Below are positions 44,962 through 55,269 of a stretch of DNA of 64,000 bases, piece by piece. Made by a program: the position numbers and the translations under genes. This DNA comes from Microcyclospora pomicola (taxonomy: Eukaryota > Ascomycota > Dothideomycetes > Capnodiales). The stretch spans positions 62,001 through 126,000 of the forward strand of contig NHNY01000013.1 in NCBI GenBank assembly GCA_002786065.1. The letters are read 5' to 3'. Positions within the stretch are counted from its first letter, which is position 1; each line of letters begins with the position of its first letter. The notes under the pieces are model-generated. The model saw only the letters and a list, made by a program, of their open reading frames with translations. It searched no databases and had not been told where the DNA came from.

Positions 44962-45878
44962 GACCAGCCTCACGATGGTGGTTGTGGACTCATTACCTGG
45001 ACTGGGAAGAGGTCGGTGGAATGAGTCGCCGTGAGTTCACTGCAGACGGGCCCCGAAAGTTGCGTACAAGTTTCCCGTAGGTCATGTAGAAGTTGCGGCA
45101 CCTCATGTTGCATAATCTGCTCGGACCACCACGCGCGGAGACTCCACGTGATGCTAAAGTACAGTAGTTTTATTCGGTTGTCCAAATAGGCGCAGTCCGC
45201 CGGAGGCTACCCGGTAGTAATAAGGCATAGGCGACTACCTTACCCCGGAATGACCCACCACTGTCACATTACAGCAAAGGCGACTCTGAACACAAGAGTG
45301 CATCAAAAGGCAAGCGAGACTGGGCAACCAGTCAATGAAGGCAGTTATAGATGAAGCAGAGCTGCATCGAAGTGTGAGCTCCTCACAACTAGCATTGCTA
45401 AAAGACTGTAGCTAAGGCGATAACACGCCTAAATGCTTCCTCCAGACTGTCTGTCGACAAATCAACATCTCATAGTACATTACATGCTGTTACACAGCTA
45501 CGTAGCATAGTCCAGCCCTTCCTACACCGCGCGAATGCTCTATTCGACGGGGTAGCCCAAGCACGATGACGACGAAACGACCGGGAGCGCAAGGCTGAGA
45601 CGTGGGCGGCTGGTTCGCTACCTACGATAGAGCAGCTATCTCATTAGCATCCAGGTCGCCTGCAAATTTCTGCAGTCACGCTCGTGATGCCCTTCGTATC
45701 TTGACCTTGCTTGGGTGACGACCGTCCACCATCTCTTCCCGACGACCTCGTTGCGTTGCTTGAGCAGCGCGCCTCATCACGATGACAAGTACCTTCAACC
45801 CAGAAACGGTAACCAACGTGACTCCGGAGAGTTGGGGTGTCCATAGACGTCACGACGTCCTCGAGCACGCTGGCGACC
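44962..45878. other. intergenic region between divergent genes
   Basis: About 900 bp between GPI18 and the Ser/Thr-rich membrane protein gene. A frame opening at the ATG at 45782 (MTSTFNPETVTN) lies just upstream of the latter in another phase. I could not splice it in, so it may be an upstream ORF. Nothing else was recognised. Confidence 0.4.
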
Positions 45879-46953
45879 ATGAGTACCGTGACGAGCAGCA
45901 TGACGGCGGTCTGGACGCCTCCGGCCTCGTGCACCTCGCACTGGACCTACGAGGACGAGGAAGCGAACAACGTGGCCGGCGGGCTCCTGATACAGGATTC
46001 GAACCATCAGCAGCCCGACAACGCCTGTCAACCGCCGGGGTTTATCGGCTGGGGACGGGCGCCGTCGACTGTACAGGTCTTCAGCCCGGGCGTGTGCCCG
46101 TCGGGGTATACAACGGCGGACCAGGCCTTCGATGGCGCGACCACGATGGCGGTGTGTTGCCGGAGGTGAGTGGGGCTACAGGTCGATGTGTCTTTGCACC
46201 GTGAAAGGGTGGAGCTCATGGGGCTGATGAACAGACAGCTTGTTCGGCTATATCAGTCAGTTGAGCAGCGTCGTCGATGAGAATTGGAAAGCCGACTTCT
46301 ATGGATGCACGAGCACGTTCTGGGATGCTGCAAATACTGCAGGATACACGATCGCTTTTGCAGATATTCCGACCGACGGCTTCTCATCGGTGCTCGATGG
46401 CACGACCACAGCCTTCTTATCTGTCACCGGCCCAATAATCATGTGGGGCCAACCGATCACTGTCGCATACCAACAGGACGACCTCTCCATCTTCGGGCTC
46501 GCGTCAACCACATCCTCCTTCCCCACAAGTACGTCATCCTCGTCCGGCACTTCTTCTGCCACATCGAGCGCTCCTGCATCCACTACTTCCTCAGCGTCTG
46601 CCGCCATCAGCGCATCGAGGAACAGTTCCGGCCTCTCCGGAGGTGCGATAGCCGGGATCGCCATTGGCGCCGCCGCAGTCCTGGGCATACTTATCGGCGC
46701 AGCGCTGTTCTTCCGTGGTCGGCAGAACGAGTCCGCTATGGCCAAGGCCCCTGAGGTGCCGCAAGATGATGGCGGCTATACTACCGATAAAGCTCCTCCA
46801 CTGTATGGCGGGCATGCGGGATTTCCCAATCCACCGTACGATTCGCCGCTTGCACACTCGCACTGCGAAACGCCGGCGGAGCTGGCTCACGATCTCAGTA
46901 CGAACGTGTTGGAGCTGTCGAACCATGATGACCGGCGTTTTGAGCTTTCGTAA
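45879..46953 (+). CDS. single-pass Ser/Thr-rich surface membrane protein
   Basis: Exons 45879-46165 and 46239-46953, with a 73-nt GT-AG intron in phase 2; 333 residues. The ectodomain has TPPASCTSHWTYEDEEANNV, VFSPGVCPSGYTTADQAFDG and CCRSLFGYIS across the splice, then IIMWGQPITVAYQQDDL. This layout recurs in a common but unnamed fungal membrane-protein family. A Ser/Thr/Ala-rich stalk follows, then one transmembrane helix (AIAGIAIGAAAVLGILIGAAL) and a cytoplasmic tail with Pro/Tyr motifs (PPLYGG, NPPYDSP). No signal peptide is visible after the chosen Met, so the true start may be in an upstream exon. A sensor or adhesion role is possible by analogy only. Confidence 0.8.
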
Positions 46954-47084
46954 CCTTGACTTCTGGTCCCTATCGTTTGTGTATGTAGTGGCCGATATGA
47001 GGATAGTGGTCATACACATAGCTAAAATCTAAGTGAGATCCTGACGAGGGATCTCGCTAAGATCATGTCGTTCGGAGGTTCGAA

Positions 47085-48836
47085 TCACGTCGGCGAACCA
47101 GCGATGCGCAGAGGATGAGCTTCGGTGTTGTAGACCCAAGTGTTCTTAACACCCGTACGACTGTCCTGAACTTGATATGGCGTGTTGTCGTCCTGCCATC
47201 AAAGTCAGCCAAGAATTCACTACATCATGGACTCTTCCTCACCTCAAGATGGATCAGGTAGACATATCTCATCACCTCGGCGAAAACAAAACTCTCCTGC
47301 ACATCAGTCTTGCCGCCGCCGTTGGGAGCGTTGACATTGGCGATTGCGCTGAAGCCCGTACGGGTGCGACAGTACTTGTTGATCGCGACGAACGCCGACC
47401 AGGCCCATTCACGATACTTGAGGTCCTTGGTCGCGCGGTACGCATGGTACCACGTCTCCAAGACCTCCGGGCGTAGTCGGTACTTACCATCCGCGATCTG
47501 AATGGACTCGCTGGGATCGCAGTCGTCACCATATTCGCAATAGGTGTTCCATGTGACGAACTCTGGGCCGAGGCCGGTCGAGGTCATTGCGTAGACGGCG
47601 CCCGCTGCGTCTGCGATGGAGAGTCCGTAATCTACAAGGGTCTGGTTGTCGGTCACCATCCCACCAAGAATGAAGTTGCCGCCAGCGAACCAAGATAACG
47701 ATTCCATTTGTTGGTGGAGATCAGTTCCACTCCACGAAGACAGCATGGTCCATTCAGGGTGGCCGTAAGGATGCGACCCGATGAATTTTATGGTGGAGTC
47801 TGCGGCGGCTAGCCATCGTTCTAGATAGAACGAATAGCGATCGCTGTCATAGATATATGCTTTCACTAAGTATTCGTAGTATGCTGTGAAAGGTTAGCCG
47901 AGTTGCGCCGGGCTTGAAATGGAATGCAATGCTTACAGTCGGCAAAAGCGCCCCAGCTGCCTCTCGAGTCCAAGAGCTCTCCATCGCGCACGTCTATGAA
48001 GGAGCCAATCAAGCCAGGGTACGGCTCGTGGGACGATGGCTTCGGGTTCAAGAGATAGTCTTCGGCTCGTTCGGCCAATCTGGCATAAGTCTTGTTCTTG
48101 GTGATATCTGACAGCCTTGCAAACTCGAGGATCAGCGTTCCAGCCCCAGCTATGGTGTTGGATCGGGCGTGATCAGTTTCGCAGGTCGCTGGGTCGAGCC
48201 AGCCAAGGGGGATACCGGTTGGGGTGTCGAAGGAACAGCTCAGGATGTCGCCGAGATTGACCATTTGATCGTATAGACCTTGGCGCAAGACCGGGTCTTT
48301 GGCCATGTGACTAAAGGGCCCATCCAACAAGTCCCAGGCCGAGATCATGCCCGCGAAATGTCGGATTGCAATTTCGAAGACTTGGATTCTCCTCCCACCT
48401 TGGACGACTTTAAAGTCCAGGTCATTGGTGATATACTGGAGGATTTGTCGCGCGGCAGCTTCCTCGCCAAACATGATGGCCGTGGAAAGAGAATCAATGG
48501 CTGTCGCGCCATAACCGCCGAAGTCATCTTCACATGTGTTGCTCACGGGATGGAGAGTATCACGTCCAAAGCAGTATCTGGAGTACCCATCCCAGGCGTG
48601 CTGAAATGCATCTATGATCTCGGCTTGGCGAGACTTCTGTAATGGAGTCGCACGAGTTGGTCCTGCACGAAGTCAATCATATATACGGCATGATCGCCTC
48701 TGGGACACATGCCTTTAGCTATTCCCTGTCCTTTCGTGATGGAGGGTTTGGTTGAAGTAGAGCGAAGTGAGTACAGTATGGCCACAGCAAACAGGGCGCA
48801 GATGGCGACGATGATCCTCCGCGGCATTCGTCCCAT
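47085..48836 (-). CDS. GH47 class I alpha-1,2-mannosidase, type II membrane protein
   Basis: Four exons on the minus strand: 48836-48713, 48662-47937, 47883-47243 and 47192-47085; 532 residues. The introns are 50 nt (GC-AG, phase 1), 53 nt and 50 nt. The N-terminus has an Arg-rich cap and a membrane anchor (IIVAICALFAVAILYSL). GH47 motifs: FQHAWDGYSRY, CEDDFGGYGATAIDSL, FEIAIRHFAGMISAW, DTPTGIPLGW, ADSYYEYLVKAYIY (made by splicing), YRLRPEVLETWYHAYR, and the C-terminal VYNTEAHPL holding the Ca2+-binding Thr. These enzymes trim alpha-1,2-mannose from N-glycans in the ER or Golgi with inversion and Ca2+. All four exons are needed for the full domain. Confidence 0.93.
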
Positions 48837-50514
48837 ATCAGCCTCTCGAGCCACTTCCGCTGAGATTCAGGTGGTAGGTGAAGAGTGACGGTGGTGACCA
48901 ATGAAGATATGCCGATCAGCCCAGGATTCGGGTCTCGGTATGCGCAGTGATGACTTCTCGTCCATGGGTACCGGTATTCTAGATGCACCGTGGCAGGAGA
49001 ACATGAAGTGACGAGCGTTGACGGCTGAAGCCCGCGCACAGATGCGGCAGGCGCATCGATGTATATTGAGACCCCTCAAGCTTTGTCAAGCCACCGCCGA
49101 CGATAGCCTCGTAAGGGACTGACACCTTCAGAGACAAAGTTGTTGACCAGTGATGAGATGGTTTTCGTGGTGTTCAGCATTATTCCGTTCGTTGTGGCTG
49201 TCCTCTCGACCCTGACGAGTACATATAGCGAAGGATTCAGCTGATGCCGCTTCCGGGTTGGCATGACCAATTGCGCCGTTCATGGTGTGTGCTGTTCCTC
49301 TTCTTCGATGCGCGTAGAGCGTAATGTACAGTCAACACGACAGCGCGCAAGCATCACCCCATCGAGATTTCAGGTAGGGTGATGAGAGTAGAATCCAGAT
49401 AGATGAAGTTGCTATTGCGTTCCTGTCCTGTTGTTGTGGTCGTTGCTACAGGATTGAGTTTTATAGCGGGTCTTCGCTTAAGGAGAACGAGCTGAAACCA
49501 ACAACCACGGTTCGCTCTCGCTGCAGCCTTCCGCAGCCCGTCTGGTGCTGGATCATCGACACGAACGCATATAACAACAACAGTCGGATATGGAGCCAAG
49601 CTCAGCCTCCGTCCCACGACATGATGCTGGACACATGGTTGTCAGACATACATGTGCCTACGTCCGTAGCGGGCATTCATGTATTTTCCACGAATGGAAG
49701 ACGAAATGATGATGCCTAGTCGGCCGGCGGTCGGGTTTCGGAAGCACGCGGCGGCCGAGTATGGAATATAGTGGTCCTGTAGAGTGTAGCGTAAGGTAGA
49801 GGTCAACTCATGAGGTAACCAGATGTATCGTCTGAGGTACACAGTAAACACCCGACATCGAACCATGAGCTGACCACATCTCCAGCTGCATCATCTAAGT
49901 TACCTCTCCTGACCTTCTCTCTCTCTTTCCCCCTGATGCAACGTTGCGATCGGCATCTTTACCACAACTCCACCATCCTTTGCACCTCCGCTCCCTGAAC
50001 AACGCATCCAAACTACTCCTTCTCATCCCTCCTTCGAACATCCCTCCTCTTTTCGTCCTTTGCCGCGACATTTCCAGCTCGACTGCGCCCCGGCCAAGAT
50101 CGACACTGCATGTACATGCACATGTTCCGGCGGAAGTGGTCCCATCACCAGACTCCGGCGTTCTCGATGGTCATGAACACACCGTCAATCCTTCGCCGAG
50201 ACTGAAACGAATCCCGCTGTGCGCTACGGGCTTTTACTGTGTCCCTCTTGCAGCAGTACGGCCTATTCTGTATTCTGCGCGACCCGACTGATGGTCTGAT
50301 TGTTTTCGGGGACTATCCGCACCTGAGGGCGTTCCCTTGCCTTGACCTCCCCGGCTCACCTCAGCCGTGAGATATATTGCACAGCCTTCGCCTGTTGCAG
50401 CACCACCTGCATTGTTCTCGCTGCAGCCTCGCATGCCATCCAGTATATGTACTGCGTGAGTGATCTGGTCTGGTGTCTCCAGGTCCTTCACTCATACTCA
50501 TAGTGTCGGTCAAC
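48837..50514. other. long intergenic and leader region
   Basis: About 1.7 kb between divergent start codons. Pyrimidine-rich tracts occur at about 49905-49940 and through 49980-50060, which is common just upstream of fungal transcription starts. Short upstream frames precede the ATG at 50515, so a long leader with upstream ORFs is possible. No gene was recognised. Confidence 0.4.
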
Positions 50515-52359
50515 ATGGCAGCGACCACTCTTTCCCGGTGGACGCCCACCTTTCCCACGGGCGTCATCAATATGCTCAATCCATTCGCCAGCGAAGGAAG
50601 CAATCCGGCCACCTCTCGGCAACCAACACCCGACCCTGCCAGCAAGAAATGGGCTGTCACGTCCAACGGCACTCCACCCTCCCCCTCAAGAAGTTCGAGC
50701 TCCGTCATGTTCGCCGAACCCGACAGTCGCAACAACAGCGAGACCGGCTCGCGGCCAGGGAGTAGTGCGGGTGGGACAAACAAACGCAGCAACCGGCCGA
50801 AGACGCGATTCAGCGTGTGCCATCCTCCTCCAACCTCAAGCACGAGACAACGCCTCCATCGACGACCGCGATCCCTCCTGCAGCTACACGTCCTCTCCAC
50901 CGATGCCCGTCCACGACCCGCCTTCGATGTCATTCATGCCGCCAACTTCTCTGTCAAACTCACCCGCGCGGTGACCAAGATATTCAAAGCACGACACAGC
51001 CTATGCCCGAACGATCTGGTGGTGATGCGCGCGGAGAAGTATGAGGGGGAGGAGGACGATGATGAGCAAGAGATGAGGGATGTGATTGGGTTGATATGCA
51101 AGGGCAAGAAGGAGGAGGGTGGTGTTGCAGGCAAGGCCAAGGTCTGTCTGGCGTCGGGGATGGAGTGGGAGGCGGCCCAATTACCCAATGGTAGTTATGA
51201 GTTTCTGAGCACAGATGATCATGGATTAGGGTTGACAGTACGGTGGGTGCCGAAGAGGATCAAAGACGGGAGCAAATCCAAGAACAAGCGATTCAACTTC
51301 AGCACGATCTCACCGAACACACGACGCCATCCTGTGATTGCGAATCTGACGAAGACGAGTCTGGAGATCAACGATCGGTACAAGATGCCGGACCCTTCCC
51401 TCACCACCCCTCTGTCGACGCCCAAGCAGAACTCGACCATCCTGACAGATGCGATGGAAGAGGATGAAGCTGGTGGGTGTGAGCAGCACGAAACCGATGA
51501 TCTTCTACGCGAGATCATCACCATGACCGGGATCTGGGTGACGTTCAAAGAAGGCTGGTCTCCGACCTTCAAGTACGACGAGAAAGACAAAGACCCTTCT
51601 GGCCCACAGCGTACCAACAGCATCTCTGTGTCTCTCGTCAGTCCAGTAGACGCTCCCGGCTCGCCCGTCAAACCAGGCATGGACAAGCGCAACTCGATCA
51701 GAAGCGTCAGCTCCAGCATCTTCCGGCGCAGCAGCATGATGAGCAAAGCCCAGCGCGTGTCTGTTTCGACCATCACGGTCAACGGCGGGCCCGATCACCC
51801 CCCGCATGAGTCGCCCAGTCGCAACAACAGCATCCGCCAGACCGGTCGTCCACGTGGTGACTCGACCGCCACTGTCCTCGTCCACCGCGCGGCCAGCAAC
51901 CGCCAGCAGAAGAAGACCGTCCACCACCAGCAGTCCAGCTGGCAAGCCGATTTCCTCGCCGCCAACGACACTCTACCCGAACATGTCGGCGGCTCCTCCA
52001 CTCATGATACCGCGAGTCGGAAGTCCTCTGGCCACCCGCCACGTGACGCAAAATCTGAGAGCGAGAGCGACGACGAGGATGACGACGAAGACGCAGACGA
52101 CGGAGACTCCGCCCCAGCCGCAACGACTGCACATCCGTCCGCAAACGCAAACCCGGCAAATCCCACCCACGTCTCGAACGGCGCGACTGCACAAACCGGA
52201 CAAGCCACAACCGGCCACGCTGCCTCGGATGCGTCGAGATCACCCACCAAGACCCCGCATGGCGCCAACGGCAGTGGTACCAGCGGCGCTAAAGGCTTGC
52301 GCAAGAAACGCAGCGCGTGGCGGTCGCTGCTGTGTGGCGTGCGGTCGAGCGATGAGTAA
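50515..52359 (+). CDS. conserved fungal hypothetical protein
   Basis: Single-exon frame, 614 residues, starting MAATTLSRWTPTFPTGV. The Ser/Pro-rich N-terminus is followed by a well-conserved-looking block: RFSVCHPPPTSSTRQRLHRR, PRSLLQLHVLS, FSVKLTRAVTKIFKARH, then DVIGLICKGK, LSTDDHGLGLTVRWVPKR and FNFSTISPNTRRHP. I remember this order from unnamed Pezizomycotina proteins. A second block has EIITMTGIWVTFKEGWSP. The C-terminal third is disordered, with an acidic ESESDDEDDDEDADDGD tract and a basic end (GLRKKRSAWRSLLCG). It has no enzyme motif; a lipid- or protein-binding fold is conceivable. It is convergent with the P450 gene. Confidence 0.82.
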   Translation: MAATTLSRWTPTFPTGVINMLNPFASEGSNPATSRQPTPDPASKKWAVTSNGTPPSPSRSSSSVMFAEPDSRNNSETGSRPGSSAGGTNKRSNRPKTRFSVCHPPPTSSTRQRLHRRPRSLLQLHVLSTDARPRPAFDVIHAANFSVKLTRAVTKIFKARHSLCPNDLVVMRAEKYEGEEDDDEQEMRDVIGLICKGKKEEGGVAGKAKVCLASGMEWEAAQLPNGSYEFLSTDDHGLGLTVRWVPKRIKDGSKSKNKRFNFSTISPNTRRHPVIANLTKTSLEINDRYKMPDPSLTTPLSTPKQNSTILTDAMEEDEAGGCEQHETDDLLREIITMTGIWVTFKEGWSPTFKYDEKDKDPSGPQRTNSISVSLVSPVDAPGSPVKPGMDKRNSIRSVSSSIFRRSSMMSKAQRVSVSTITVNGGPDHPPHESPSRNNSIRQTGRPRGDSTATVLVHRAASNRQQKKTVHHQQSSWQADFLAANDTLPEHVGGSSTHDTASRKSSGHPPRDAKSESESDDEDDDEDADDGDSAPAATTAHPSANANPANPTHVSNGATAQTGQATTGHAASDASRSPTKTPHGANGSGTSGAKGLRKKRSAWRSLLCGVRSSDE

Positions 52360-52743
52360 GAATCCCCTTTCTCCTGGCAGTACGGACATCCGAGCGGATC
52401 CTTGGCTTTCGCTAGGTAGACGGCGACGTAGCGGGCTCCAGGCTTAGATGGACTGGGAGATAGGACGGGTACATGTCTAAGGTAGATAGATGTACAGTAA
52501 TGTACATACATGTAGAGTATCAGCATGAAGTCCACGTCCACTATGCCTACATGTATCTCTAACCACCGATTCCTACCCTCTCCTGCCAGTAGCGACGTGT
52601 GTCCACGTCCATTCCAATCGTAGCCTCTGCCGCTCCTCCTCTCCACTCCCCATTCTCCTCTACCTAGCTTACAGCATACGCATCGCTGTCTAGCAGTTCC
52701 TTCATCCTCATATCAATTTAATCTCTACGTCTTAAGCTCCGAT

Positions 52744-52835
52744 CGATCCCGCTTTTTTTCCCTTTCCTTCCCTTTCCTTCCCTCTTACTTCCCTTCTCTA
52801 TCTCCTTACCTTGTCCCTTTCCTTGACGCCTCCCT
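52744..52835. repeat. CT-rich low-complexity tract
   Basis: A pyrimidine tract built from TTTCCTTCCC-type units (CCCTTTCCTT recurs) in the 835-bp interval between the convergent hypothetical and P450 genes. Nothing else is recognisable in that interval (52360-53193). Confidence 0.75.
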
Positions 52836-53193
52836 TATCCCTATTCACATCCCCTGTAAGCTAAGCGAAGAGATGGATACCACCGAGATATCGCAATTTT
52901 GTAATCGGTCTTTGAAGCCCGCCTTTCGTTGTGAGAAGCTACGTTACGGCGTGGAGAGGTCGTCGGTGTGACGTTTTGTGGGTTAGACGCTGCAGTTCGC
53001 TATGTCAGTCCGATGAGGCACCACTGGCGAAAAGGTTGTAGATAGATAGATGATTGGATGGATACCTAGTATCCTGAAGCAATTTCATAAATCGTAATCG
53101 TCAAATGCTAACGTAGATTCGTGAAACCTAGATATTCCCCTTCCCTGGTCCTCCTATACCTCCCATATCCATCCACGTACGATCCTTCCCCCT

Positions 53194-54872
53194 CTACCCC
53201 TCCCTCCTCTCGACCTTGACAACACAATACTTCCCCTCATACCCCAACGGACCCGCCTCATACCCGCCGCTGTGCACCATGCCCGTCCCATCGACGAGCG
53301 TCGTGCGGAAGCCGCGCCAGATGGCCGCGATGATGACTTTCATGTCGTACATGGCGAGGTTGGAGCCGACGCACCTATTATTTTTCGGAATCAGTGTTGT
53401 ACTTGGAGGAGAGAAGCGAGAGGATAATTGAGGGTTGGAGGGAAAGGGACACATTGGAGAACATACATTCTCCCTCCACTGCCGAACGCCCAGAACCACC
53501 GGCCCATCTCGCGCTTCTGCGCCTCGGAGGCGTCGAGCCAGCGTTCCGGCCGCCAGGCGTCGGGGTCGGAGAAGACGGAGGGATTGCGGTGGAGGCTCCA
53601 TGCTTGGGCTTGGACGCGCAGACCGGCGGGTAGGTTGGTGAAGGAGCCGAGAGTGGCGTTCGTGGGGGTCACGCGTGGCTGATTGCCGGGGATCGCGGCG
53701 TGGACACGGAGGGATTCTATGAGGATGGCGTGGAGGATGGGGAGGGTGTCGAGGGACTTGGCGTCGAGGGGGGTGGAAGCAGGCACGGTCAGCAGCTCGG
53801 CGTGGAGTCGTTCCTGCCAGGAGGCGTTTTGCGGTTGGCTGAGTTCCCAGGCGAGGAAGGTCAGGGTGATGGAGGAGGTGTCGAAGCCGGCGAGAATGTG
53901 GTCGAGCAGCTCAGACGCGATGGTCAGGCGGTGCTGGCTGGGGCTGAAGGCCTCCTCGGTCTTGGCTGCCTTGCTCATCGCGTTGCGGGTCTGGAGGTAG
54001 ACCGTGGCGTGGTCTTCGGGGTTCATCTCGGGCATGCTCTGATTGCGGGCTTCACTGCTTGCCTTTTCGGCTTTGTCACACATGGCGATCAACCAATCTT
54101 CGATATCTGAGTTGGCTTTGGCGACCCACTGAGGCACCACCAGCGATTTGAGTCCGAACATTCCGAGGAGGGCGGTCATTTTGGGTGCATCTTGCGGCCA
54201 GAACTGGTAGATCTGTCGAGCTTTGTAGTCTCGGAAGAATTTCTGTCCCAACGTCGGGTCCAGGAGGAAATTGGAACTATTCTTCAATCCAAACACATAC
54301 GCTGCAACCACGTCCATCGTCGCCGCACAGAAAATGTCGTAGAACTCCATCGTTTGCTGTGGAGACCTGCTACCTCTGTCGAGGCAAGCCCCCAGTCGAT
54401 CACCAAGGATGATGTCGGTCATGGTCGTCAATGCCGCCGAGTTCTGCAGCGTCGATTTGGCGTAGATGTTGCTGACCATGCGCTTCCGCTGGGCATGAGC
54501 ATGGTGCGAGGCCATGGCGAACATCGGCTCCACATCGTAGTTGGTGAAGGCGTTGGAGTACCAGTCGCCCTTCTCCCACCCGCCGGAATAGATAGTGCGG
54601 ATCCCACCGTCCACGCTGTTGACGGAGATACAGTCCGGTCCAAGGAGGATGAATGGCCCACGCTTCTCGTGTGCAGCATGTACGATGAATGTTTCGACGG
54701 AGCGCGAGCGGTGGTATTGAATCCATAGATTGGAGAACCGGGCGGACCAGTGGGCAGCAGGGATGCTGCGTAGTGGGGAGAAGAAGAGAGGATAGATTAC
54801 ATATCTGTAGAGGATGAATAGCAAAAGGGATGTGATCAGAATGAGCGGTTTAGCAGAGATATGAAGGCTCAT
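53194..54872 (-). CDS. cytochrome P450 monooxygenase
   Basis: Exons on the minus strand: 54872-53467 and 53374-53194, with a 92-nt GT-AG intron in phase 2; 528 residues. An N-terminal membrane anchor (LILITSLLLFILYRYVIYPLF) fixes it to the ER. The oxygen-activating helix I motif is AGFDTSS (328-334), the ExxR motif is ESLR (386-389), then RPERW (441-445), and the haem loop FGSGGRMCVG places the haem thiolate at Cys470. The splice falls inside the haem loop and rebuilds it exactly. The CYP family and substrate cannot be told by eye. No backbone synthase gene is near, so a cluster role is not supported; fatty-acid, xenobiotic or secondary-metabolite oxidation are all possible. Confidence 0.95.
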
Positions 54873-55269
54873 GATGATAGATGAAGACGTAGGAGAGGAT
54901 CGTAGGAAAGCAGATGAATGACCTGATAGGGATCAGTTGTGGTATTGCCGGGAAAGAAAAGTAAATGGAGTGCTCTCGTCGACTGCATCAGGTGTATCTA
55001 TCTTACCAATGGCGTCCGCGGATGCCGTGGAACATGTTGTTGTGGTGGTAGGTGATTACATGTAATCATCCTCATTATCAATGGAAGTACAGTACAGTCA
55101 TTCCGGGCTGTCAATCTGGGCATTGCAACTGTCGCTTCTGTGCCCCACATTACGCGATAAGCATCGACATGGCTGTATGAGTAACCAGTGACTGTGCATG
55201 CTACATCCCATCCGGCATGTGACTCGCATCGAATTAAAAAGGTCAAATACCTAGTGCAGGGGTGTATCT
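54873..55269. promoter_or_regulatory. divergent promoter region (P450 / F-box protein)
   Basis: 397 bp between divergent start codons. It must hold both promoters. No specific site was recognised. Confidence 0.4.

Noticed and set aside
45995-46025. A T-loop-like GGATTCGAACC word
   Set aside because: It lies inside the coding exon of the Ser/Thr-rich membrane protein and no tRNA arms surround it.
47041-47105. A tRNA-like 3' half (GGTTCGAATCACG...GGCGAACCA)
   Set aside because: The T stem does not pair, no acceptor partner is found upstream, and the segment overlaps the last exon of the GH47 gene.
50361-52646. Long minus-strand frames over the conserved hypothetical gene
   Set aside because: They carry no motif, while the sense frame shows conserved blocks remembered from other fungi.
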